Shown in pieces: positions 25,848 through 34,402 of a DNA stretch of 64,000 nucleotides. This stretch comes from DASQPR01 sp963836785. Its GTDB lineage: Bacteria > Actinomycetota > Actinomycetes > Mycobacteriales > Micromonosporaceae. Made by a program: the position numbers and the translations under genes. How positions within the stretch are numbered: the stretch's first letter is position 1; every line of letters starts with the position of its first letter. The stretch lies in contig CAWIKW010000022.1 of NCBI GenBank assembly GCA_963836785.1, forward strand, positions 1 through 64,000. Direction: 5' to 3'. The notes under the pieces were generated by a model that worked only from the letters and a program-made list of their open reading frames with translations, did no database searches and was not told the DNA's origin.

Positions 25848-27194
25848 ATGACCGATGACGAGCTGCGCGCCAAAGTCGCCGCCACCCTGCCCGGCGTCCG
25901 AGCTGACCTGGAACGCCTGGTGGCGATCCCGAGTATCGCGTTCGACGGATTCGACCATTCGCACGTCCACGCGTCGGCCAACGCCGTCGCGGAGCTGTTG
26001 CGGGCGGCCGGTCTGCCCGATGTGACGGTCGTCGAGGCCGGCGGCCAACCGGCCGTGATCGGGCGCAAGCCCGCGCCACCGGGCGCGCCGACCGTGCTGC
26101 TCTACGCGCATCACGACGTACAACCGATCGGCGACGCGAGCCAGTGGAAGACCGACCCGTTCGTGGCGACCGAGCGGGACGGCCGGCTCTACGGCCGCGG
26201 TGCCGCCGACGACAAGGCCGGTGTGATGGCGCACGTCAGCGCGTTGCGGGCGCTCGGCGACGACCTGCCGGTCGGTGTCGTGGTGTTCGTGGAAGGCGAG
26301 GAGGAGTTCGGCTCCGACTCGCTGGAAGACCTGCTCAAGCAGCATCGGGACGAGATCGCGGCCGATGTGATCGTGATCGCCGACTCCGGCAACTGGGACA
26401 TCGGCGTGCCCGCCCTCACGACCAGCCTGCGGGGCATCGTGAACTGCTTTGTCGACGTCCGTACCTTGGACCACGCCGTACACAGCGGGATGTTCGGCGG
26501 CGCTGTGCCCGACGCGTTGACGGCCTTGTCAAAGCTCCTCGCCACACTGCACGACGACGCCGGCGACGTTGCGATCGCGGGCCTGGTGCAGGCGTCCGCA
26601 TCACCGCTGGACTACCCGGAGGACCGGTTCCGCGAGGAGGCCGGCATGCTCGACAGCGTCGGGTTGATCGGCACCGGGCGGCTCGTCGACCGGATGTGGA
26701 CGAAGCCATCGGTGTCGGTTCTCGGCATCGACGCGCCACCGACCAACGCGGCTCCGAACGCGCTCGTGCCGACCGCTCGGGCCAAGATCAGCGTACGGAT
26801 CGCGCCCGGCGACGATGCCCGCAAGGCGTACCAGGCCGTCAAGGCCCACCTCGAATCGCACGTACCGTGGGGCGCCACGGCGACCGTGACGCTGGAGGCC
26901 GGCGGCGATCCGTGCGTGATCGACGCGACCGGCCCGATGTACGACGCGGCGCGGGCCGCGTTCCGCGATGCCTGGGACGGAACCGATCCGGTCGACATCG
27001 GCGTCGGCGGTTCGATCCCGTTCATCGCGACCTTCCAGGAAATGTTCCCGGACGCGGCGATCCTGGTGACCGGCGTCGAGGATCCGCAGGCTCGGGCACA
27101 CGGTCCGAACGAGAGCCTGCACCTCGGCGAGTTCGCCCGGGTCTGCCTGGCCGAGGCGATGCTGCTGCGCAATGTCGCGGCGGCTGGCCGGTAG
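25848..27194 (+). CDS. M20-family dipeptidase
   Basis: A 448-residue dinuclear zinc peptidase like actinobacterial cytosolic dipeptidases. It has LLYAHHDVQPIGD (metal His and Asp), LYGRGAADDKAGVMAH (bridging Asp), and VEGEEEFGSDSLEDL (catalytic and metal Glu). A lid/dimer region has VHSGMFGGAVPDAL. The last metal His is in ARAHGPNESLHLGEF. The start ATG 25848 is set by the -10; an upstream ATG (25800) lies in the repeat. It is convergent with the AI-2E permease. Confidence 0.92.
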   Translation: MTDDELRAKVAATLPGVRADLERLVAIPSIAFDGFDHSHVHASANAVAELLRAAGLPDVTVVEAGGQPAVIGRKPAPPGAPTVLLYAHHDVQPIGDASQWKTDPFVATERDGRLYGRGAADDKAGVMAHVSALRALGDDLPVGVVVFVEGEEEFGSDSLEDLLKQHRDEIAADVIVIADSGNWDIGVPALTTSLRGIVNCFVDVRTLDHAVHSGMFGGAVPDALTALSKLLATLHDDAGDVAIAGLVQASASPLDYPEDRFREEAGMLDSVGLIGTGRLVDRMWTKPSVSVLGIDAPPTNAAPNALVPTARAKISVRIAPGDDARKAYQAVKAHLESHVPWGATATVTLEAGGDPCVIDATGPMYDAARAAFRDAWDGTDPVDIGVGGSIPFIATFQEMFPDAAILVTGVEDPQARAHGPNESLHLGEFARVCLAEAMLLRNVAAAGR

Positions 27195-27225
27195 GTAATC
27201 GGTGCGAGCGTTACCGCCGCGGCCA
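27185..27225. terminator. Imperfect hairpin between the dipeptidase and the permease
   Basis: TGGCCG (27185-27190) pairs with CGGCCA (27220-27225), and GGTAA (27194-27198) with TTACC (27211-27215), around the two convergent stop codons. There is no T-tract. Confidence 0.4.
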
Positions 27226-28446
27226 CCGTCTGGCCCGCGCTGCCTGTAGAGCGCGGGTCAGGCCGCCGCTCTCGATCGAGCCGGTCACGGACGCGGGAGT
27301 GGGACCGGCGGCCGGCCGCGGCGCCTCGCCGGCCCCGTCCCGCGCGGCCAGCACGGGGCCGACGACCACGCGGATAGCTGCGGCGACGGGAATCGCCATC
27401 AGCGCTCCGATCACGCCGAGCATGCTCGCGCCGATCAACGCGGCCAGAAGCACGGCCACGGAGGACAGGTCGACCGCGTTGCGCATCACGCGCGGCTGGA
27501 TGAAGTAGTTCTCGACCTGCTGATAGACCAGGAAGAATACGACCAGCACGACGGTGTTCGGCCACAGGTCCGTGGTCGCGAACGCGACGAGCACGCAGAC
27601 GGCGGCCCCGATCGTCGCGCCGATCAGCGGGATCAGGTCGGTGATAGCCACGGCGACCGCCAGCGGCAGCGCGAATGGCACCCGCAAAATCTCCATGACG
27701 ATGAACGCGCTCACCCCGGCGATCAGCGAGATGATCAGATTTCCGATCATGTAGGCGCCGACCTTGTCGATCATGACGGTGGTCGCGTGCGTCACTTGCG
27801 GCCGGTGGCGCTTGGGGAACAGCCGGACGATCCCCCGGCGAAGTCGGGGCAGGTCGGCCATGAAGTAGATGGCCAGCACGACAACCAGCAGCGTCGTGAC
27901 GAGCGCGCCGAAGAACCGCGTACCGACTGTTACTGCCTCATGGCTCAGGTAGGACGGTGCTCGGTGGGCCCACGACGCGATCCTTGGCTGCAGGTTGAAG
28001 CGGTCTTCGAGGCGTGCGAGGCTCGGCGACCGCTCGCGCAGGTGCTGGAGGTAGCCGGGGAAGTCGCTGCCGAGTTGGCCGGCCTGGTCGATCAGGGTCG
28101 GGATCGTCGCGTACCCGAATCCGGCCAACAGCAGGAGTACGACCGTAACGATCAGCGCGACCGCGCGCGACCTCTTGATCTTGTGGGCAATCAGCCATCG
28201 GACGGCCGGGTCGAGGCTGACCGCGATGAATGCCGCGACCGCTACCTTGACCAGGAGTCCGCGAAGCGCGTAGACGGCCAGCGCGAGCAGAAAGACGGCG
28301 AGAACCGCGACCGCCGCCGTGATCGCATAGCCGAACATGTCGCGGGCTGGGATGTGGGGGCGCGCAGCCTCCGAAGTCGCGGTATCCGCGGCCGCCGCCA
28401 CCGGCTCGGTGGCGTCCGCCGGTGATGAGCCAGCCTCGCTCTGCAT
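27211..28446 (-). CDS. AI-2E family permease (DUF20)
   Basis: A 411-residue membrane protein of the AI-2E/PerM family. After a polar Ala-rich N-terminus it has about eight membrane helices. The family pattern shows in VKVAVAAFIAVSLDPAVRWL, AIYFMADLPRLRRG and DLIPLIGATIGA. VYQQVENYFIQPRVMRNAVDL and the ending LIGASMLGVIGALMAIPVAA complete it. Members transport autoinducer-2, small ions or unknown solutes. The start ATG 28446 follows a TACCCT hexamer by 7 bases. Confidence 0.88.
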   Translation of the reverse strand: MQSEAGSSPADATEPVAAAADTATSEAARPHIPARDMFGYAITAAVAVLAVFLLALAVYALRGLLVKVAVAAFIAVSLDPAVRWLIAHKIKRSRAVALIVTVVLLLLAGFGYATIPTLIDQAGQLGSDFPGYLQHLRERSPSLARLEDRFNLQPRIASWAHRAPSYLSHEAVTVGTRFFGALVTTLLVVVLAIYFMADLPRLRRGIVRLFPKRHRPQVTHATTVMIDKVGAYMIGNLIISLIAGVSAFIVMEILRVPFALPLAVAVAITDLIPLIGATIGAAVCVLVAFATTDLWPNTVVLVVFFLVYQQVENYFIQPRVMRNAVDLSSVAVLLAALIGASMLGVIGALMAIPVAAAIRVVVGPVLAARDGAGEAPRPAAGPTPASVTGSIESGGLTRALQAARARRWPRR

Positions 28447-28453
28447 GGGCCGC

Positions 28454-28459
28454 AGGGTA
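28454..28459 (-). promoter_or_regulatory. Candidate -10 (TACCCT) for the AI-2E permease
   Basis: TACCCT on the minus strand ends 7 bases before ATG 28446. Confidence 0.4.
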
Positions 28460-28586
28460 CCCGGTCCCGGGATGTCCAAACCAGCGACGCACGCGGGCCG
28501 ACGTGGGGTTCTTCGGTATCAGTGACGGGTACGGACTGCGTACGCCACACGCTCCGCCGTGGCGGATGTGCGGCCGGCCGTGCGGG

Positions 28587-28904
28587 CTAGAGGTCGAGCC
28601 GGGGCGCGAACGCCTGTGACGACGGCCCGTCGAGCTCGTGCAGGGTTACCTCGCGGCGGTTGCCGGTGGCGGCGACCCGGACGGCGACCATGCTCCCGTC
28701 GTCGAATCGGAGGCTGAACATCGGATCGAGCGAACACAGGAACTCGAACTCCTCGATGACACCGGTCCCGTCCGGGACGAGCCAGGCGCGTGCGTCACCG
28801 CCGTCGTCCGTCGAGCCGAGGTCGAGTTTGACTTCGATGCTGCCCAGACGGGTCGATGAATTTGCCCACCACTCGAGCCAGGCACGATCCGTGTCGCCGT
28901 TCAC
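28587..28904 (-). CDS. Hypothetical protein, 105 residues
   Basis: I do not recognise it. The protein is soluble, acidic and rich in beta-type segments (IEVKLDLG, FEFLCSLDPMFSLRFDDGS, VAVRVAATGNRREVTLHEL). It ends APRLDL. GTG 28904 is the likely start. It lies alone between the AI-2E permease and the DUF427 gene on the same strand, with more than 100 bp on both sides. Codon use matches its neighbours, so it is probably real. Confidence 0.5.
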   Translation of the reverse strand: MNGDTDRAWLEWWANSSTRLGSIEVKLDLGSTDDGGDARAWLVPDGTGVIEEFEFLCSLDPMFSLRFDDGSMVAVRVAATGNRREVTLHELDGPSSQAFAPRLDL

Positions 28905-29028
28905 CGATCGAGCCTCGGCGCTGTGGGCCGCGCAGTCAAGGGCGCCGACCGCTTCGGTGTGACTTGTCCGGCCGACCGGCCAACTCGCGAGACGGCGGCC
29001 GCCGATTCACGAACCGGCGGCCGTCCAC

Positions 29029-29475
29029 TCACGACTTGAACGGCCCGATGATCTCGCTGGTGATCCAGCCGCCGTAGAAGTCGCTGGCCTGCGGCGTGAC
29101 CTGCTCGCCAGCGACCGTACACTCGTCGACCCGGCCCGGGTAGAACGCGAAGTAGCCGGTGATTTCCTCGTAGGACTCGATCGGATCCGGGTAGTACCAC
29201 GCGACATTGCGTACGGTCGCTCCCGGCAGCACTAGGTCGACGTAGTGGGCGACGCCCTTGAACTCACAGAACGTGTGGTGATCGGTGGGCACGAGCAGAT
29301 CGGTCCGTACGTCCGCGGGCGGGAGGTAGAACGCCGGCGGATGCGATGTCTCGAGCACGCGGAACGCCCCCGTCGTGCGCGCGACGGACACGCCGCGGTG
29401 CGTGACGGTGATCTCGCGCGTCGTCGGCTCCAGGCGCGGTGGGCGCGGGTAGTCCCATACCGATTCGGTCGCCAT
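29029..29475 (-). CDS. DUF427 domain protein
   Basis: A 148-residue protein that starts MATESVWDYPRPPRLEP and carries the DUF427 features: TSHPPAFYLPPADV, CEFKGVAHYVDL and NVAWYYPDPIESYEEITGYFAFYPGRVDECTV split over the centre. DUF427 proteins have a small beta-barrel fold and no agreed function. The start at 29475 is chosen because upstream residues (to 29538) are basic and unlike the family. It is a single gene, with no operon partner. Confidence 0.85.
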   Translation of the reverse strand: MATESVWDYPRPPRLEPTTREITVTHRGVSVARTTGAFRVLETSHPPAFYLPPADVRTDLLVPTDHHTFCEFKGVAHYVDLVLPGATVRNVAWYYPDPIESYEEITGYFAFYPGRVDECTVAGEQVTPQASDFYGGWITSEIIGPFKS

Positions 29476-29580
29476 CAGGTCAGTCTGCCACCGGATCGAG
29501 ACTCCGGCGTGCCGTGCTGGTCGCGCTCGGTGTCTCACCCGATGGTGTACTTCGTCCTTTTGCGTGTCGGTCGGTCGGGG

Positions 29581-29586
29581 TAGTAT
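29581..29586 (+). promoter_or_regulatory. Candidate -10 (TAGTAT) for the 123-residue gene
   Basis: TAGTAT is followed by TCGAAC and then ATG 29593, a leaderless arrangement. TATTCGAACATG also resembles the start region of actinobacterial DUF222/HNH genes. Confidence 0.45.
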
Positions 29587-29592
29587 TCGAAC

Positions 29593-29964
29593 ATGAGTTC
29601 TAATTCAGAGGTTTCCCGCAGTCGCACCGCGCTCGACGACACGCCGGTCGACGCGTACCCGAGCGCCGTCGACGGTGCGGTCGTCACTCACCTGGTCATC
29701 GCCGATCTGGCCGGCCACGACACGGTCATCGACGACGCCGACGACCCGGACGCCGAGGGCGCGGTCATTCACCGCATCGACGCGGCCGTGGACGCGCTCG
29801 GTGGCGTCGACTTCGCCACCTGGTCCGACTCGAGCCTGAGTGGACATCTCGACGAGCTCTCGCTCGTGCTGTGCCGGATTGACGCAGAGTTGTCGCGGCT
29901 GGCCGATGCCGTGCGATCACGGGGGTTCGACATCGCCGAGGTCGACCTGCCGCTCGCAAGTTGA
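29593..29964 (+). CDS. Small acidic protein, possibly a DUF222/13E12 fragment
   Basis: The 123-residue protein is strongly acidic. It has a helical C-terminal half (AVDALGGVDFATWSDSSLSG, LDELSLVLCRIDAELSRLAD). The upstream TATTCGAAC and the helical pattern remind me of the N-terminus of actinobacterial DUF222-HNH (13E12) proteins, but no HNH part follows. It may be a truncated remnant or an independent small protein. The 176 bp downstream hold nothing I can name. Confidence 0.4.
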   Translation: MSSNSEVSRSRTALDDTPVDAYPSAVDGAVVTHLVIADLAGHDTVIDDADDPDAEGAVIHRIDAAVDALGGVDFATWSDSSLSGHLDELSLVLCRIDAELSRLADAVRSRGFDIAEVDLPLAS

Positions 29965-30140
29965 CGTTCACAGATCGTCGCGGTCCGTGGCCGCCGTCGA
30001 ATCATCGATGGCGGCCGTCGGGTGCGGCCGCGCGACGCCGGCTCAACAGCAAGTCGAGGCTGGAGCCGCGTGACTCGCCGAAAGCGTCTGACCGTGCTGG
30101 CACGATGGACGGGTGCTGGCATGCCACCGGAGAGACCGAC

Positions 30141-31697
30141 ATGCGATTTGCTGACCTTGTCGCTGCGTCGGCGGCGGTCGCCGCGACGTCGAAGCGACTG
30201 GCCAAGGTCGAGCTGCTCGCTGGCGCGCTGCACGAGCTGCGTGGCGCGCCGGACGCGGAGGTCACGGCCGGGGCGGCATATCTGTCGGGCGAGCTCCGGC
30301 AGCGGCAGACGGGCGTCGGGTGGGCGGCGTTGCGTGGGCTCCCCTCGGCGGCCGAGACAACGTCGCTCACGGTCGGCGAGGTCGATGCGGCCTTCGCGGA
30401 GCTCGCCGTGCAGTCGGGCCCGGGTTCGCAGACGCGTCGGCGCGACCTCGTGCAGGCGTTGTTCGCCCGGGCGACCCGCGCCGAGCAGGAGTTCCTGGTC
30501 CGGCTCATCGGTGGCGAGTTGCGTCAGGGAGCGCAGGCCGGTGTGCTCGTCGACGCGATCGCTCGCGCCGCCGAGGTTCCAGCGGCGAGCGTGCGCCGTG
30601 CCCTGCTGCTCAGCGGCAGTCTGACCGACGTCGCTCGCACCGCCTTGGAGCACGGTGCCGTGGGCCTGGATGCCTACGGACTTCAGGTTGGGCGGGCGCT
30701 GACGCCCATGCTCGCCGCGTCGGCGCCCAACGTGAGCGAGGCGATCGACGCGACCGGCCTGCCGGCGGTGGTCGACGCGAAGCTCGACGGCATCCGCATC
30801 CAGGTCCACCGGTCCGGTCCGTCGGTGCGCGTCTTCACCCGGAGCCTCGATGACATCACCGTGCGGCTGCCCGGCGTCGTGGCGGTCGTCGCCGCGCTCA
30901 GCTCCACCGACATCGTGCTCGACGGCGAGGCGATCGCTCTCGACATCGGCGGTCGGGCGCGTCCGTTCCAGGAGACGTCGTCCGCGGCGGCGACGCACGC
31001 GGACAGTGGCCTGCGACCGTACTTCTTCGATCTCCTGCATATCGACGGCGAGGACCTGATCGACGAGCCGGGGCGGATCCGCTGGGCTCGGTTGGCCGAG
31101 GCCGTGCCGGGCGAACACATCGTCGAGCGGCGGGAAGTGGGCTCGGTCGAGGACGCGTCGGCGGCGTTCGAAGCGGCCGTCGCGTCCGGCCACGAGGGCG
31201 TTGTGGTCAAGGCGATCCAGGCGCCCTATGACGTCGGCCGTCGCGGTAGCGGTTGGGTGAAGGTCAAGCCCCGGCACACCCTCGATCTGGTGGTCCTCGC
31301 GGTCGAGCGCGGGCACGGCCGGCGCTCCGGCTGGCTGTCGAATCTGCACCTCGGTGCCCGCGACCCGGCCACCGGTGGGTTCGTCATGCTCGGCAAGACG
31401 TTCAAGGGAATGACCGACGAGATGCTGGCGTGGCAGACCGAGCGGTTGACGTCGCTGGCGACGGAGCCGGTCGGACCGGACGATTGGGTCGTAAGGGTTC
31501 GCCCCGAGCTTGTCGTCGAGATTGCCTTCGACGGCGTCCAGACAAGCCCCCGCTATCCCGGCGGCGTGGCGCTGCGGTTCGCCCGGGTGCTGCGCTATCG
31601 CGAGGACAAGAAGGCGTCGGAGGCAGACACCATCGACGCCGTCCGGGCGCTGCACCGGGGTGCGGTCACGCCGGACGATGATGTCGGCCTCGGCTGA
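30141..31697 (+). CDS. ligB: ATP-dependent DNA ligase
   Basis: Seals DNA nicks with ATP and is dispensable where NAD-dependent LigA exists. The 518-residue protein has an N-terminal DNA-binding domain (about 1-190, with LVRLIGGELRQGAQAGVL). The adenylation motif I follows, DAKLDGIRIQ (Lys about residue 214). Then come the OB-fold motifs SGHEGVVVKAIQAPYD, GWVKVKPRHTLDLVVL and a C-terminal PRYPGGVALRFARVLRYR. It matches the LigB group (Rv3062). I place the start at ATG 30141 after a GGAGA site. It is convergent with the small membrane gene at 31728. Confidence 0.92.
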   Translation: MRFADLVAASAAVAATSKRLAKVELLAGALHELRGAPDAEVTAGAAYLSGELRQRQTGVGWAALRGLPSAAETTSLTVGEVDAAFAELAVQSGPGSQTRRRDLVQALFARATRAEQEFLVRLIGGELRQGAQAGVLVDAIARAAEVPAASVRRALLLSGSLTDVARTALEHGAVGLDAYGLQVGRALTPMLAASAPNVSEAIDATGLPAVVDAKLDGIRIQVHRSGPSVRVFTRSLDDITVRLPGVVAVVAALSSTDIVLDGEAIALDIGGRARPFQETSSAAATHADSGLRPYFFDLLHIDGEDLIDEPGRIRWARLAEAVPGEHIVERREVGSVEDASAAFEAAVASGHEGVVVKAIQAPYDVGRRGSGWVKVKPRHTLDLVVLAVERGHGRRSGWLSNLHLGARDPATGGFVMLGKTFKGMTDEMLAWQTERLTSLATEPVGPDDWVVRVRPELVVEIAFDGVQTSPRYPGGVALRFARVLRYREDKKASEADTIDAVRALHRGAVTPDDDVGLG

Positions 31698-31727
31698 CAT
31701 GCCGGGCGATCGTCGGGCCGTCGCGAC

Positions 31728-32111
31728 TCAGAGAAGCGCCACCGACCGGACGTAGTTCACCTGGTTGTAGACGTTCTGGACCTGCGCCTGGTTCGCGACC
31801 GGGATGCGCGCGACGTACGCGGCCGGGCCATTGGAGATCGTCACGGTCACCGTGCCGAGGTAGACATCTTCCTTGGCCAGCAGGAACAGCAGACTGAGGA
31901 AACCGGTGCACGGAATGAGCACGATGGCGAGCACGATTGCCCAGGTCGGGATCTTGGTCCCGACCGACCATTGGTCGGTGACCATCCACTGCGAGCCACG
32001 CAGCGGGAACGCGCCGGCCGGCGTGCGCACCGCGGACGACGTCACCGAGACCTCGCCGACCTGTGCGATCGGCGGATCGTGGTAGATGGCCATGGACGGA
32101 TCCATGGTCAC
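31728..32111 (-). CDS. Small membrane protein downstream of SURF1
   Basis: A 127-residue protein I do not recognise. The N-terminal part is soluble (VGEVSVTSSAVRTPAGAFPL), then a hydrophobic stretch (PTWAIVLAIVLIPCTGFLSL with LLFLLA) follows, then a short C-terminal domain (VTVTISNGPAAYVARIPV, NVYNQVNYVRSVALL). It starts 2 bp after the SURF1 stop on the same strand, so it is probably co-transcribed with it. GTG 32111 or ATG 32105 could be the start. Confidence 0.55.
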   Translation of the reverse strand: MTMDPSMAIYHDPPIAQVGEVSVTSSAVRTPAGAFPLRGSQWMVTDQWSVGTKIPTWAIVLAIVLIPCTGFLSLLFLLAKEDVYLGTVTVTISNGPAAYVARIPVANQAQVQNVYNQVNYVRSVALL

Positions 32112-32113
32112 TA

Positions 32114-33013
32114 TTAGACCAGCCGGACGGAGCTGGCGTCGTCCCTCGGACGATCCTCTGGCACCTCGTCGCCGAGACGGTCCTTAGGCGCGACGGCAGC
32201 GGTCCGATCGCCGGCGAGCCGGTCTTTGGACAGGCGGTCACGTGGCCGATCGCCGCGCGAGTGGCGGTCGATGCCGTCGCGTCGATCATGCGCCTCGCGC
32301 CGCGCGGCCCAACCGAACAAGACCAATGCCAGGGCGGAGAACATCCACCACTGCACGGTGTAGCCGGCGTTCATCCACGAATTCTGCCGATCGGCCGGGA
32401 TGCGGGTGAAGCCACCCGTGGCCGGCGGATTCTGCTTGTCGAGGAGGAGATAGTCGGTGTACGCGGACGTAAGCCCGATCGTGGGCGCGATCATGCGGGG
32501 GTCGATGCGGCGTACCGTCGTCTGCCCGTTGATCTCGATGGGGGTCTCGCCCTTGCTCTCCGGCAAATGGATCCGCCCGGTCACGGTGACCGGGCCGGCG
32601 GGGACCGCGGCGAACGGCGGTGGGGTGAGGCCGTTACCGCCGCCCGGTGGGATCCAGCCGCGGTCGACCATGATCGTCGAGCCGTTGGCCAGGTCGAGGG
32701 GGACGAGGATCTCGAAGCCGACCGTCGAGTTGACCGAGCGGTCGCGGGCGATGACCGTACGTGCCGGGTCGTACGTCCCGGTCACCGACACACGTACCCA
32801 CTCCTGGGCGGCGGTCGCCGGCCGGGTCCGTGAGATGACGGTATCGATCGGCACCGGCGCGGCCGCGTCGGCGCGATCGATACGGACGTTGATGCCGTGG
32901 TGCAGGTGGTATCGGTCGAGTTGCCAGAATCCGAGACCGACCATGATCGCCGACAACGCCACCATGAGTGCGGCAAAGCCCACCCATTTCGGCGTCGCGA
33001 GGAACCGGTACAC
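32114..33013 (-). CDS. SURF1 family cytochrome oxidase assembly protein
   Basis: The 299-residue protein has the SURF1 plan: an N-terminal membrane helix (WVGFAALMVALSAIMVGLGFWQLDRY), a soluble domain (GTYDPARTVIARDR, GFEILVPL, IMVDRGWIPPG, a late DYLLLDKQ), and a second helix (NAGYTVQWWMFSALALVLFGW). A charged Asp/Arg-rich tail of about 60 residues follows. SURF1 helps insert heme into cytochrome c oxidase subunit I. GTG 33013 is chosen because a TAGCGT hexamer lies 8 bases upstream; the frame is open to 33106. Confidence 0.88.
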   Translation of the reverse strand: MYRFLATPKWVGFAALMVALSAIMVGLGFWQLDRYHLHHGINVRIDRADAAAPVPIDTVISRTRPATAAQEWVRVSVTGTYDPARTVIARDRSVNSTVGFEILVPLDLANGSTIMVDRGWIPPGGGNGLTPPPFAAVPAGPVTVTGRIHLPESKGETPIEINGQTTVRRIDPRMIAPTIGLTSAYTDYLLLDKQNPPATGGFTRIPADRQNSWMNAGYTVQWWMFSALALVLFGWAARREAHDRRDGIDRHSRGDRPRDRLSKDRLAGDRTAAVAPKDRLGDEVPEDRPRDDASSVRLV

Positions 33014-33021
33014 GAATGGTG

Positions 33022-33027
33022 ACGCTA
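33022..33027 (-). promoter_or_regulatory. Candidate -10 (TAGCGT) for SURF1
   Basis: TAGCGT on the minus strand ends 8 bases before GTG 33013. Confidence 0.4.
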
Positions 33028-33175
33028 CCGCAGCAACCTGGGGGACATTTCCTAGGTCATACCAAGCACGGCATGGTTGGGTATCTTTGCGAGTGCGATT
33101 GAGCATGGCTGCGGATGTCTCGTGGCGAACTGTCGTACAAAGGTACGCATTGGCGCGTTCCGGAAAGGCGGCTCG

Positions 33176-34144
33176 GTGACCCCACTCGAGGTCGGAGTGT
33201 CTGGCTCAAACGTCGCTCACGATGCGGCGACCATCGTGGCACTGGCCACGGCGCAGGCCCAGCCCGGCGCTATACCGGCCCACGCACCGGTCGGAGCGAT
33301 CATGATCGGCACCATGGCGGCCTCGTTGGCGTCCTCGGTATCCAGTGCCCGACACGCTCCGCCCCTTAACCCGGTCGTGGCGCCGGTGGATCACCTCGTC
33401 GAGCCGACAATGGCCAACCTGACCAGTGCGGAGGCCGCGCCGCCCGATCCGGCTCGCCCCAGCGGCACCCGCGGTGCGGCACCGGACCGAACCAAGCGGG
33501 CGATCACCTCGGCCGCCGGGACGCCGCACGCGGTGTCCACGGCCCATCCTCCGGTTCAGCGGATTCCCAGCGTGCCCGGGGGAGTATTCGTCGGCGAACG
33601 ATTCCCCCACCTCACCATCGCCACCCCCCGCCTGCACGTCCGCCCACACACATTGGCCGACGCCGACCGCGTCACCGAGATCTTCGGCGACCGGCTGACC
33701 CAGCGATGGCTGCCCTTCTCCACCGAGCACGGCGCGATCAACGGCCGTGCCTGGTGCGGCGAGATGGCGGCCGAGCGTCGAGCGATGGGCCAGGGTGATC
33801 ATTACGCGATCGTGCGGCGCGAAGACGAGCAGTTGGTCGGATGCGTGTGGACCAAGCGCACGGATTGGCCGGCCCGCTCCACCGAGGTGTCGTTCGCGCT
33901 CGCGTCCGAGGCACGCGGGTTCGGATTCGCCGCCGAGGCGATCGACGGCCTCGCCATCGAGCTGATCATGCGGCACGACTTCGGCCGCATCGAGTTACGC
34001 GTCGCGCCGGGCAACACCGGCTCGCGCCGGGTCGCCGAGAAGGCCGGCTTCCACTACGAGGGCTTGCTGCGTAACGCGGGCTACGTGCACAGCGGTCGGG
34101 TCGATCTGGAGATGTGGTCCTTGGTTGCGGCCGATCTGCGCTGA
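33176..34144 (+). CDS. GNAT acetyltransferase with a long N-terminal extension
   Basis: Residues about 142-320 form a RimJ-type GNAT domain: TPRLHVRPHTLADADRV, QLVGCVWTKRTDWPARSTEV, and the acetyl-CoA loop ASEARGFGFAAEAI. NTGSRRVAEKAGFHYEGLLR follows. The first 140 or so residues are Ala/Pro-rich without a recognisable fold and are unusual for this group. GGAAAGG before GTG 33176 supports that start, although an in-frame ATG at 33411 or a later start is possible. Substrate is unknown; RimJ relatives acetylate protein N-termini or small amines. It is divergent from SURF1. Confidence 0.78.
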   Translation: MTPLEVGVSGSNVAHDAATIVALATAQAQPGAIPAHAPVGAIMIGTMAASLASSVSSARHAPPLNPVVAPVDHLVEPTMANLTSAEAAPPDPARPSGTRGAAPDRTKRAITSAAGTPHAVSTAHPPVQRIPSVPGGVFVGERFPHLTIATPRLHVRPHTLADADRVTEIFGDRLTQRWLPFSTEHGAINGRAWCGEMAAERRAMGQGDHYAIVRREDEQLVGCVWTKRTDWPARSTEVSFALASEARGFGFAAEAIDGLAIELIMRHDFGRIELRVAPGNTGSRRVAEKAGFHYEGLLRNAGYVHSGRVDLEMWSLVAADLR

Positions 34145-34335
34145 GGTCCGTTGGCGGGTGGGTCAAGGGGCATGCGGCCGACTTCATCCGCTTGGCTGGC
34201 GAGCGTTTTAGGCCGGCGCGGGTGAGGCCGGCCGCCAGCCTGGCGGTGCGTGCGCGCCGAGCGGCGGCGGCGGGTTAGGGCTTTCGAAGTTCCGTGGTAC
34301 GGGGGACTGACGGTTGACGTGGCGGGGTGTGGAAA

Positions 34336-34374
34336 CGGGTGGCCGGTCTCGTGGTTGTGGAGGCCGACCACCCG
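34336..34374. terminator. Hairpin between the GNAT and PBP genes
   Basis: Arms 34336-34350 and 34360-34374 pair at 13 of 15 positions around a 9-base loop and lie downstream of both convergent genes. The remainder of this 258-bp gap contains only a small CCGCCA/TGGCGG hairpin. Confidence 0.55.
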
Positions 34375-34402
34375 CTTCGTCGCTTTCTGCTAGTCCTGTC
34401 GG

